Assembly (NCBI GenBank): GCA_026786085.1
Contig: JAJAYT010000506.1
Location: forward strand, 1 to 44,633
Origin: Microcoleus sp. CAN_BIN18
Lineage (GTDB): Bacteria; Cyanobacteriota; Cyanobacteriia; Cyanobacteriales; Microcoleaceae
Direction: 5' to 3'
Length of the DNA stretch: 44,633 bases
Shown: positions 36,692-44,633 of the stretch, one piece after another
How positions within the stretch are numbered: position 1 is the first letter of the stretch
Layout of the letters: each line of letters begins with the position of its first letter
Notes under the pieces: model-generated
What the model was told of the DNA's origin: nothing
Seen by the model: the letters and a program-made list of their open reading frames with translations, nothing else
Database searches by the model: none
Position numbers and translations under genes: made by a program

Positions 36692-38638
36692 TTATCTTCT
36701 CTTCCACCAGATAACGCCGCCAATTCCTAGTCCGAGTAAAGGCCAAATTAGCCAACCTAAAACCAGTAATCCTACTTGGACGGTAGTCATGTTAATGCGA
36801 CGGTTTGTCGCTTTTTTCGGACTGATAGAAAAGCTTTGTTGGTCTGGTTTACTCAACCAACTAACTGAGTTGAGAAACACGTCGCTATTCAGTTGTTGGT
36901 CAAACCAACCGTTAGTCACAAATTGAGATGTACCTATCACTACCATGCGGGCTATTTTTCTAGGAGTTGAAGGCGCAGCAGGAGTTGACTTTGGACTGGG
37001 TGATGCTGTGGGTGATGTTGTGGGTGATGTTGTGGGAAATATTTCTGTTGTTGGTGTCGGAGATGTTGTCGGAGATGTTGTCGGTGTTGGCAAACTTTCT
37101 AGTGTGGGTGTGGGAGATGTTGTGGGAGTTGCTGCGGGTGTTGGCGAAGTCGTCGGTAATGCTGGAGGTGTAGCTTCTTGCGAAACAATTACTGAGTAGC
37201 TGATTGGGGAAGCTGTCGGTGATGTTGTTGGTGATGGTGATGTTGTTGGTGATGGTGATGTTATTGGTGATAGTGATGTTGTGGGTGATGGTGATGTTGT
37301 GGGTGATGGCGTGACGGATGTGGGTGAGGGTGAGGGTGAGGGTGAGGGATTTGATGGAGTGCTGTCAGAAGCCGATCGAACTAAAGCCACACCTAATAAT
37401 AACGGGCCTTGTCGATCGGTCTTCGGATCGAACTCCAATTTCTTAGTCGTCAAATCGCTTTCCGCCCAACTTTCCTGACTCGTCCAAATCAGCGGTTTTT
37501 CCTCTATCCCTACTACTTGCGAGGTTTCCAAAGCACGCGCAAACGGATAAAATGAAATACCGCTACCAAAACTTCGAGTAATCGGATGTTCGCCGTAACG
37601 CCTGACTGTGGGAACCGTGGGGCCCAGGCCGAATCTTTGACCAGTACCCGAAGCATCGATAGCCAAACGGGTGTCTAGTTTTATGCCCCATTCTTGCAGC
37701 ATTTTGTCCAATCCCGTATTAATTCCGGGGTCTACCATTAAGAATAAACTGCCTCCGCGATCGAGATAAGCTTTTAGTGCTTTAATTTCTGTATCTGAAA
37801 ATGGTTTTTCCAGTCCAGCCATAATTAAAGCATCTGCATCTTCTGGTATTTGTTTACTTTCTGCCAAATTTAGCGTTTTGGCATTATAGTATTTGTCTTT
37901 CAGGGCTTTTTCAGCTTGCTGAATTCCGCCTTGGCCTTCCTTTATCGGGCGTTCTCCTTTGCCTTGCAAAAAGTAGACAGTGGGATTGCGGGTACTGAGT
38001 ATTTCTTCTAAGCCATTGGTAAGTTTTATTTCAGAAAGTCCTTGATTCGGGTCACTACCAAAAGCAGTGCCACCTTTTTGCAATACCTGTTTTTTGTCGC
38101 CGGATTGTAGGTAAACTTCTCCGATACTGGTAATGCTAAATTCCCGGGCTTTTCCCGGTTGGGCCTGCGGGTCTACAAACTCGAATTGGAATTTTTCACC
38201 TCCCTGGCGTTTGTAGCTTTGCAGCAATTCTTTAATTTGGGGGTTTTGGATGGGGTCAAATACCCAAACTTTGACTGGTTGTTGGAGGTTTCGCAGGATT
38301 TGTTGAGTCTGGGGGGCGAGGGTAAATTGTTGGCTTTCCGTTAAGTCGATGCGGACGGGATAGCGAAAGGCTATGAAGTTAATTACTCCGAGAATTGCAA
38401 AGACGGCGAGGGTAGCAATCAGGGCGTTGGTGCCGGCTTGAGTGGAACGCTGCCCCCAAAAGCCTTGTTCGTTAGTTAAATATAGCAGCCAAAGTGCGAT
38501 CGTCACTATGCCGGCAATCACTAAACCGACTGTCAGGGGTTCCCATGCTGCGGATAGGAGTCTTGCTGTTAACCCGGCTGCGGTGAGGAGAGGGCCCAGC
38601 CAAAAAATGTATTTCCAATTTGTTTTGCTAATTTTCAT
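36692..38638 (-). CDS. GldG-family ABC transport auxiliary protein with Thr/Ser/Pro-rich repeat insert
   Basis: RIDLTESQQFTLAPQTQQILRNLQQPVKVWVF...LFLMVDPGINTGLD; TSPSPTTSPSP region; C-terminal TM. Confidence 0.9.
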   Translation of the reverse strand: MKISKTNWKYIFWLGPLLTAAGLTARLLSAAWEPLTVGLVIAGIVTIALWLLYLTNEQGFWGQRSTQAGTNALIATLAVFAILGVINFIAFRYPVRIDLTESQQFTLAPQTQQILRNLQQPVKVWVFDPIQNPQIKELLQSYKRQGGEKFQFEFVDPQAQPGKAREFSITSIGEVYLQSGDKKQVLQKGGTAFGSDPNQGLSEIKLTNGLEEILSTRNPTVYFLQGKGERPIKEGQGGIQQAEKALKDKYYNAKTLNLAESKQIPEDADALIMAGLEKPFSDTEIKALKAYLDRGGSLFLMVDPGINTGLDKMLQEWGIKLDTRLAIDASGTGQRFGLGPTVPTVRRYGEHPITRSFGSGISFYPFARALETSQVVGIEEKPLIWTSQESWAESDLTTKKLEFDPKTDRQGPLLLGVALVRSASDSTPSNPSPSPSPSPTSVTPSPTTSPSPTTSLSPITSPSPTTSPSPTTSPTASPISYSVIVSQEATPPALPTTSPTPAATPTTSPTPTLESLPTPTTSPTTSPTPTTEIFPTTSPTTSPTASPSPKSTPAAPSTPRKIARMVVIGTSQFVTNGWFDQQLNSDVFLNSVSWLSKPDQQSFSISPKKATNRRINMTTVQVGLLVLGWLIWPLLGLGIGGVIWWKRR

Positions 38639-38682
38639 AAGGTAAATATTGGGTAACAAAATTCCGGTTCGAGAATATTATT

Positions 38683-39588
38683 CTATATCGCATTAGCCTG
38701 CAACCATGCTGTTAAATCTGACTGATGCTTGAAATCTAGCACGGCATCTCCTAATTCTTCTAATTCCTCCAAACCTAATTGACGAATACAGTTTTCTGTT
38801 TCTGCTTGGATTGCGCCTAAACGCCGCACGAGTTGACGCAATATTAAGGAGAGTTGAGCAGTTTTTGTCACCTGGTCTCTTGCTACATCTATAGCAATCT
38901 GCTGGTCTTGAATCCACACTTCTTGGTTTTGCAATTTGGTTAATTCTGCCTGAGTGAAGTTGTCTTCGCTGGCAATTTTCAAAGCTTTATTAATTTCGGG
39001 AACTGCACTCAGTGTTTCTGGTAATGTTTCTAAAGTGCTGGTATTTTTAAGGAAATAAATCCATTGATCAGCGGCTGTTTCTAATTGTGCTAATTCTTTG
39101 CTAAATTTTGGCAGTTCGATAAATACTAATTCTATTTCAGTATCTGGACACTCAAACTGTTGATCTTTTTCTTTGAAAACAAACTTGGACATAAATTCTG
39201 GCTGATTTTCAAACATTTGAAAGTCAGCAATTTTTAAGGAAATTACTGTTTTTAGTCTTTCATAGCGTTCTTCTGGTGTTAATTTTAGGCTGTATGTTTT
39301 GGCAGCATTGTACAAAGCTCTGTTCCCGAAGGAAGGCACGTTAATCAGTTGGATTTCAACTAGGGCGATTCTGTCACCATTAATTGTGGCTTTGACATCT
39401 AGCTGTGTGTCTTGGATTCCGAAAGGTTGATTTTCTGCTGGTTTGGCGTCGATTATTTCTAAGTTTTCGATGACTGGTTGTGCTTCATAAAGGATGGCGT
39501 TTAAAAAATTAATCAGAATGTCCTTATTTTCGGTAGAACCGAATATTTTTTTGAACGCAAAGTCGATTTTGGGATTGATAAATCTCAT
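38683..39588 (-). CDS. Rpn-family recombination-promoting nuclease/putative transposase (PD-(D/E)XK)
   Basis: MRFINPKIDFAFKKIFGSTENKDILINFLNAIL...QLDVKATINGDRIALVEIQLINVPSFGNRALYNAAKTYS. Confidence 0.94.
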   Translation of the reverse strand: MRFINPKIDFAFKKIFGSTENKDILINFLNAILYEAQPVIENLEIIDAKPAENQPFGIQDTQLDVKATINGDRIALVEIQLINVPSFGNRALYNAAKTYSLKLTPEERYERLKTVISLKIADFQMFENQPEFMSKFVFKEKDQQFECPDTEIELVFIELPKFSKELAQLETAADQWIYFLKNTSTLETLPETLSAVPEINKALKIASEDNFTQAELTKLQNQEVWIQDQQIAIDVARDQVTKTAQLSLILRQLVRRLGAIQAETENCIRQLGLEELEELGDAVLDFKHQSDLTAWLQANAI

Positions 39589-39702
39589 TGTTTGATTTAC
39601 TTGGTAGAATTATTTACCCTGAAAATATAACTGAAGGAAGAAGGAAGAGGGAAGAAGGAAGAAGGCAGATTAATTCCCGATGCCCGATGCCGGTTGTTGT
39701 TT

Positions 39703-40494
39703 TTAAGAACGTTGATAGCGTAAGGCGTCGATGGATTGGGCTGTCAGAAATACTCCTAAAATGATGTAACCGGCAAACATAATTAAACTGCTGGTATCGA
39801 AAACTCCTTTGACAAGATTGGTATAATGTGTTAAGAGTGACAACTGTCCTAATGCTGCTCCCACAGTGCCACCGATTCCGACGGCGGCTGCGTCGATTAC
39901 CCACAGAAATAATACTAGAGCAAAGGTGAGGATGGCTGATAAAATTGTGCTATCTGTGAGGGAGGAAATAAACATTCCGAGGGACAATACTGCTGCTGCT
40001 AGTAAGATTAAGCCGCCGTGTCCTAGCAGTAGGACGCCCGGAGGTACGGGTGGGGTTGATGAACTTAGGGCGATCGCCTCGCAGAAGAGCAGGGGCAGCA
40101 ACATTGTGGTGTAAAATGTTAAAACACCGAGGAGTTTGCCCGTAGCAACTGCCCAGTTTGTTAAGGGAGATGTTGCTAAAAGTTCTAAGGTGCCGCGTTT
40201 GCGTTCTTCTGCGTAAAGTCCCATTGAAAGTGCGGGTAATACGAATAATGAAAGGGAACCCATGATGCGCAGAAATAGTTGCAGGAATTCGTATGCAACG
40301 TCGATTGGGGGTTCGGTAATTCCCATTTGGTCTCGCTGGGAGATTTGGGGAATTAATCCGTCGGGGGCTAGGAGAATAGCGATTAAAAAGTAGCCGGTGA
40401 TCAGCCAAAAGACTGCGGCGATCGCATATGCTAATGGTGAGGCAAAGTAGCTTTGCAGTTCTTTGCGGTAAATTGCGACAATGTTACTAAGCAT
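39703..40494 (-). CDS. ABC-2/GldF-type transporter permease
   Basis: IYRKELQSYFASPLAYAIAAVFWLITGYF; GLYAEERKRGTLELLATSPLTNWAVATGKLLG. Confidence 0.93.
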   Translation of the reverse strand: MLSNIVAIYRKELQSYFASPLAYAIAAVFWLITGYFLIAILLAPDGLIPQISQRDQMGITEPPIDVAYEFLQLFLRIMGSLSLFVLPALSMGLYAEERKRGTLELLATSPLTNWAVATGKLLGVLTFYTTMLLPLLFCEAIALSSSTPPVPPGVLLLGHGGLILLAAAVLSLGMFISSLTDSTILSAILTFALVLFLWVIDAAAVGIGGTVGAALGQLSLLTHYTNLVKGVFDTSSLIMFAGYIILGVFLTAQSIDALRYQRS

Positions 40495-40550
40495 TACTAA
40501 CCTTGGAAATTGGGGAATTGGTAATTGGGAATGGGGAATTGGTAATTGGT

Positions 40551-42302
40551 TTATGTTGAGTCGCCTGTGGGTGGTGTTGTGCTGTCGTCACTATTCTGTT
40601 GCTTTTGTTCTATTTGCAGCTTTCTGGTAGCAGGTGGTTGTTCTGGAGAATCGCTACTTGTCGGTTGTGGTCTTTTCTTAGCTTGCCTATTTATGACAAC
40701 TGGTGGAGTTTCAGGTTGAGGAAGTTCGATCGACTCTACGGTTTCGACAACGGTTTCAGGTTGAGGAAATTCGATCGACTCTACGGTTTCGACAACGGTT
40801 TCAGGTTGAGGAAGTTCGATCGACCTTTGTGTCTCCAAAACCGTTTCAGGTTGAGGAAGTTCGATCGACTCTACGGTTTCGACAACCGTTTCAGGTTGAG
40901 GAAGTTCGATCGACTCCGATTTTTTGGCAATTTGCAGAAAATCTGGAACCGGAGGCGGTTCGGATGGAGAATCGTCAATCGATTCTAGTGTTTCTATAAC
41001 TGCTGCTTCCGGTTGAGGAAGTTCGATCAACTCTTGTCTCTCTGCAATTTCCAGAAAATGTGCAACTGATTGCAGTTCAGGTTCTAAATCGCTTACCGTT
41101 GCTGGAATTTCCGCAACTGGTTCCGGTTCAGGTTCAGGAAGTTCGATCGACTCTCTAATTTCCGCAACTGGTTCCGGTTCAGGTTGAGAATCATAGGGCG
41201 ACTCTTGCCTATCTAAAACTGGCAAATCGTCCACAATCAATGGTGATTCCAATCGATCGACATCCACGATCGCATCTGGGATTTCTGTCGCTGCTTGTAA
41301 ATTGCGATCGACCTCCGGTTCGCTGTGAACCAGTGTTTCTTCCGGTTTGTTTTCAGCGGCTGTCAGCCTCAAAAACACATCTTCGAGAGTAGCCCGATTG
41401 CGACGCATTTCGCAGAGTCCGAACCCAGAGGCGATGATAGCTGCGGCAATTTCTCGTCCGGGTTCTATGTCCGATTCGCACAAGGCCCGCAGGCGGTAGC
41501 GATTGGCTAAAAATTGCTGGTTTGGAATCAATTCGACCGATCGAACTCCCGGCAAATTTTCCACTAAAGGTAGCAGCAGACTCTCTAGCAAATCCGCCTC
41601 GCCTTCAACTTCGAGATCGTAACCCTCTCCGGCCGCCAACTCTCCCATCAAATTGTCTGGAGTACCCGCAGCGACGATTTTACCGCGATTGATGATGGTG
41701 ACGCGGTTGCAAGTCATGCTGACTTCCGGCAGAATGTGGGTCGAAAGAATGATTGTATGTTGGCCGCCCAGACTTTTAATTAAGTTGCGGACTTCGATGA
41801 TTTGCCGGGGGTCGAGCCCGACGGTTGGTTCGTCTAAGATGATCACGGGTGGATCGTGGACGATGGCCTGGGCGATACCGACACGTTGCTTAAAGCCTTT
41901 AGAAAGTTTACGGATTAAAACTTTGCGTTTGTCAACCAAGCCGCAGCGTTCGATCGCCGAAGTAACTCTTCGCGCGATATCGCCCGCCGATACTTGCTTA
42001 ATCCGCGCCACAAAAAACAGAAACCCTTCCACACTCATTTCTGGATACAGTGGCGGGTTTTCCGGCAAATAACCGATACGCTGTCTAACTCCCATCGAGT
42101 TTGCGTGAACGTCGAGGCCATTGATGCGGGCGGTACCGCTGGATGCGGGCAAATATCCCGACAAAATCCGCATGGTTGTGGTCTTCCCAGCGCCGTTTGG
42201 GCCCAAAAAACCGAGAATTTCTCCTGATTCGACCGAGAAAGACACGTCCGCGATTGCTGCGGTTGAACCGTAAGTTTTGCTTAAGTGTTCTACTTCAATC
42301 AT
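40551..42302 (-). CDS. GldA-type ABC transporter ATP-binding protein with long repetitive C-terminal extension
   Basis: GPNGAGKTTTMRILSGYLPASSG, KLSKGFKQRVGIAQAI, IILDEPTVGLDPRQ; ~280-aa E/P-rich tail with 15-aa repeats. Confidence 0.94.
   Translation of the reverse strand: MIEVEHLSKTYGSTAAIADVSFSVESGEILGFLGPNGAGKTTTMRILSGYLPASSGTARINGLDVHANSMGVRQRIGYLPENPPLYPEMSVEGFLFFVARIKQVSAGDIARRVTSAIERCGLVDKRKVLIRKLSKGFKQRVGIAQAIVHDPPVIILDEPTVGLDPRQIIEVRNLIKSLGGQHTIILSTHILPEVSMTCNRVTIINRGKIVAAGTPDNLMGELAAGEGYDLEVEGEADLLESLLLPLVENLPGVRSVELIPNQQFLANRYRLRALCESDIEPGREIAAAIIASGFGLCEMRRNRATLEDVFLRLTAAENKPEETLVHSEPEVDRNLQAATEIPDAIVDVDRLESPLIVDDLPVLDRQESPYDSQPEPEPVAEIRESIELPEPEPEPVAEIPATVSDLEPELQSVAHFLEIAERQELIELPQPEAAVIETLESIDDSPSEPPPVPDFLQIAKKSESIELPQPETVVETVESIELPQPETVLETQRSIELPQPETVVETVESIEFPQPETVVETVESIELPQPETPPVVINRQAKKRPQPTSSDSPEQPPATRKLQIEQKQQNSDDSTTPPTGDST
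40711..40935. repeat. 45-bp in-frame tandem repeat, five units
   Basis: tcaggttgaggaa(g/a)ttcgatcgac... begins at 40711, 40756, 40801, 40846, 40891; encodes PQPETVVETVESIEL-type units. Confidence 0.93.
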
Positions 42303-42521
42303 TTTTCAGCAGCCATGTCGATTTGAGGTTTGAGATTTGAGATTTGAGATTGACTCTGCCAACCAGAGGCGGGACGCCTGTTCCACTAAGTGCAGAGTCC
42401 AGCTAGCGCAGAGGTCGATCGCATTTATGGCGAAATTTAAAATTTGATTTTGTATTCCAGTGTAGTCTGGCCAGAACCAAATCTATCACAAGTGTCGATC
42501 GGACTGGGAAGCGAAACGCCA

Positions 42522-42590
42522 GTAGTAGGGTGCTGAGCGAAGTATTATCGATGTGGATCAAGTTCGCTACCAACTGACGCACCCTACTAC
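42522..42590. repeat. Diverged copy of the GTAGGGTGCGTCAGT inverted repeat
   Basis: tagtagggtgctgagcg...aactgacgcaccctactac. Confidence 0.55.
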
Positions 42591-42619
42591 TAATCTTCTG
42601 TGTCTAACCGAACCCTCAA

Positions 42620-42847
42620 CTAGCTGCCTTCGATATTGCTAGGCGCTGTTTCTAGGTTGATATCGGCATTAAAAACGATCACAAATTGAGCCTTGGGGAT
42701 TAACTGCCGGACGATCCGCAGATAGCCGTCAGCATCGGAATGTCTGAAGAAATGGGCTACAGTGATTCGCTGCATATTTGGAAGCAGGCGAACAACCAAC
42801 CACCTGTTAAGGCGCTGTTTGTAGGGCATAATTAAATTTGTCTCCAT
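42620..42847 (-). CDS. Hypothetical small protein
   Basis: METNLIMPYKQRLNRWLVVRLLPNMQRITVAHFFRHSDADGYLRIVRQLIPKAQFVIVF; coherent residue composition. Confidence 0.5.
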   Translation of the reverse strand: METNLIMPYKQRLNRWLVVRLLPNMQRITVAHFFRHSDADGYLRIVRQLIPKAQFVIVFNADINLETAPSNIEGS

Positions 42848-43002
42848 TTTGTATTGGAGCCAAAGCCCGTTCAATGCTTGTCGAGGGCGCGGACTGGCTT
42901 TTGACCGTTGTTAGACTTTGTGTCTATCTCTAGATTAAGACACGAACTACATATAGTCAACTGAATGAATAAAATCAACTGAACATAAGTACGGAATAGA
43001 TA

Positions 43003-43200
43003 ATGACGCTGGGGCAAAAGCTAAGAGAAAGACGTGAAAGTCTAGGTTTGACTCGAATACAAGTGGCAAGAGCGTGTAATGTGGTGGAATCGACAGTCAT
43101 CAACTGGGAAACCGATAGACACGTCCCCAAGCTTTACCCAGCACAGATCAAAGCCCTGTGCGACTTATTGAAATTCTCGATCGAAGATTTAGTCGTGTAG
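43003..43200 (+). CDS. XRE-family helix-turn-helix protein
   Basis: LGQKLRERRESLGLTRIQVARACNVVESTVINWETDRHVPKL. Confidence 0.92.
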   Translation: MTLGQKLRERRESLGLTRIQVARACNVVESTVINWETDRHVPKLYPAQIKALCDLLKFSIEDLVV

Positions 43201-43295
43201 GTTCGAGAACTAATTGTTTGAGATACCCGACAACTTTTGCGAAATCGGGTATCTGCTGCGTATTCTGTTTTTTAAAGCTAGCTTATTTATATCGA

Positions 43296-43940
43296 TTACT
43301 GCTGAAATTGAGCCAACAACCAAGCACCTACCTGGGCTTGGTCTTGAGTGCGACTCCGGCGCAAGGCTTCTTCTAGTAAAGCAATAGTTAGTCCTGGCAA
43401 AACCTCCGATCGCACAATCCGCCTACTGCCATTATCCGAAATAATCGCAAAGGCAATAATTTCGGATTTCTGCACGTCTATTACCCAGTATTCCGCGACT
43501 TTTAGTTCTTCATAAAGCAACCGTTTTTCACCGATATCATCAGCCAAAGTTGAGTCAGCAACTTCTATGACCAAATCTGGCGGCGGGGTAACGTCAAGAC
43601 TGGCGATGGAAGTTCCACTCGGTGCTAATTTAGCTCTTTCTCCAATGTAGTAAGATACGTCTGGCTGACACTCTCGAACTCCTGTTTTCCGGTAGCTACA
43701 GTTATCCAAACCATTTAAAGGGATAGCTTTCGCAATACAGAACAGACTCACTCCTAAAAAAATACTTCCATTGTCTCTAGCATGATCAGGCCCTACTGAC
43801 ATAGTTTCAATCCTCATTTGTCCGTTGCGGTAGTAGCATCTGGCTTTTTTGTAAGCTGGGTCATCCGCCATCGCGATGAATTCTTCCCAGCTAGCTACTA
43901 CCCAGACATCTGTTGGCAATTTTGTCTTTAGTTCGCTCAT
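43296..43940 (-). CDS. Uma2-family putative endonuclease
   Basis: CQPDVSYYIGE, PPPDLVIEVADSTLADDIGEKRLLYEELKVAEYWVIDV. Confidence 0.9.
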   Translation of the reverse strand: MSELKTKLPTDVWVVASWEEFIAMADDPAYKKARCYYRNGQMRIETMSVGPDHARDNGSIFLGVSLFCIAKAIPLNGLDNCSYRKTGVRECQPDVSYYIGERAKLAPSGTSIASLDVTPPPDLVIEVADSTLADDIGEKRLLYEELKVAEYWVIDVQKSEIIAFAIISDNGSRRIVRSEVLPGLTIALLEEALRRSRTQDQAQVGAWLLAQFQQ

Positions 43941-44051
43941 ATTTTTTTTGTTATGCCAAATATCTATTATATAACACTCCTCAATCGAATACCAACCTCT
44001 CTCTTTCTTCTCCTCCTCTGCGCCCTCTGCGCCCTCTGCGGTTAAAAAATC

Positions 44052-44633
44052 TTAACTCCTTTTCCAAATCTTAATTTCCCCCAACCAACCCGCACTCACA
44101 ATCGTCTTAGCATCTGCACTAATTCCCACAGCGGTAACATAGCCAGAATGTCCCCTCAAACTACCTCTCAATTCACCCGATCGCACATCCCACAATTTCA
44201 CACTCTTATCCCAACTCCCACTAACCAGTATACTCCCATCCCGACTGATTGCCACAGACCAAACCCCATCAGTATGCCCGCTTAAGCGCCGAATTAACTG
44301 CCCGTTTCCGACATTCCAAAACCCAATTGTCCCGTTACTGTTTCCCGCAGCCAAAGTTTTCCCATCAGGAGTAAAAGCTAGGGACAAAACAGACAAATTT
44401 TTGCCACCAATCGTGCGAATTGCTTGACCTGTTGCTAAACTCCACAACCTAATTGAACCGTCTTGACTGCCGCTAGCTAAAATTTTGTTGTCCGGGCTAA
44501 TCGCCACAGCATTCACCAGTCCAGAATGCCCGGTTAAAGTTCGCAGCAATTCCCCAGTTTTGGCATTCCAAACTTTCACAGTTTTATCCCAACTGCCACT
44601 CGCGACAAACAAGCCGTCGGGACTGAGGGTAAC
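44052..44633 (-). CDS. WD40 repeat protein, 5' end outside window
   Basis: Repeated WD40 units: SGSWDKTVKVWNAKTGELLRTLTGHSGLVNAVAISPD; SGSWDKSVKLWDVRSGELRGSLRGHSGYVTAVGIS. Confidence 0.93.
   Translation of the reverse strand, partial: VTLSPDGLFVASGSWDKTVKVWNAKTGELLRTLTGHSGLVNAVAISPDNKILASGSQDGSIRLWSLATGQAIRTIGGKNLSVLSLAFTPDGKTLAAGNSNGTIGFWNVGNGQLIRRLSGHTDGVWSVAISRDGSILVSGSWDKSVKLWDVRSGELRGSLRGHSGYVTAVGISADAKTIVSAGWLGEIKIWKRS

Noticed and set aside
36945-37478. Plus-strand ORFs rich in GDVVGD / MLWVML
   Set aside because: Antisense of the TSPSP low-complexity region of the GldG-like gene.
40711-40935. Possible CRISPR array
   Set aside because: Units are contiguous, in frame and have no unique spacers; it is a coding tandem repeat.
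40599-40999. Plus-strand ORFs with repeats (RLRKFDRLYGFDNGF / FQVEEVRSTLRFRQR)
   Set aside because: Antisense translations of the 45-bp repeat in the ABC ATPase gene; the minus frame has clear Walker motifs.

Overview
44.6-kb cyanobacterial chromosomal window. HIP1-like GCGATCGC sites, psbZ, a bciB-type reductase and many heptanucleotide tandem repeats suggest a filamentous Microcoleus/Oscillatoria-like host, but that assignment is inference. Recognisable content: ABC1/UbiB kinase, Ser/Thr kinase with a Pro-rich tail, DHH-CBS-tRNA nucleotidyltransferase fusion, psbZ, ribH, rimO followed by a DEAD-box helicase (crhR-like), bciB-like reductase, TetR + DevBCA-type exporter with an embedded xenobiotic acetyltransferase, two tandem fatty-acid desaturases (the second frameshifted), a potADBC polyamine transport operon, and a Gld-type ABC operon carrying an Rpn-family ORF. 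There are two type II toxin-antitoxin-like pairs, several Uma2 ORFs (one truncated), a lone XisI, and a WD40 protein cut by the window edge. No CRISPR array, rRNA or tRNA was recognised. The most interesting signals are non-coding: a 114-bp MITE with 10-bp target duplications, a second MITE-like family with three copies, a hairpin family that invades the exporter operon and supplies a stop codon, 42-bp perfect direct repeats around a TA module, heptamer repeats that enter or end reading frames, and a two-gene membrane-protein cassette that may be a conflict-type system. All assignments come from reading the sequence and remembered family features; no database search was run.
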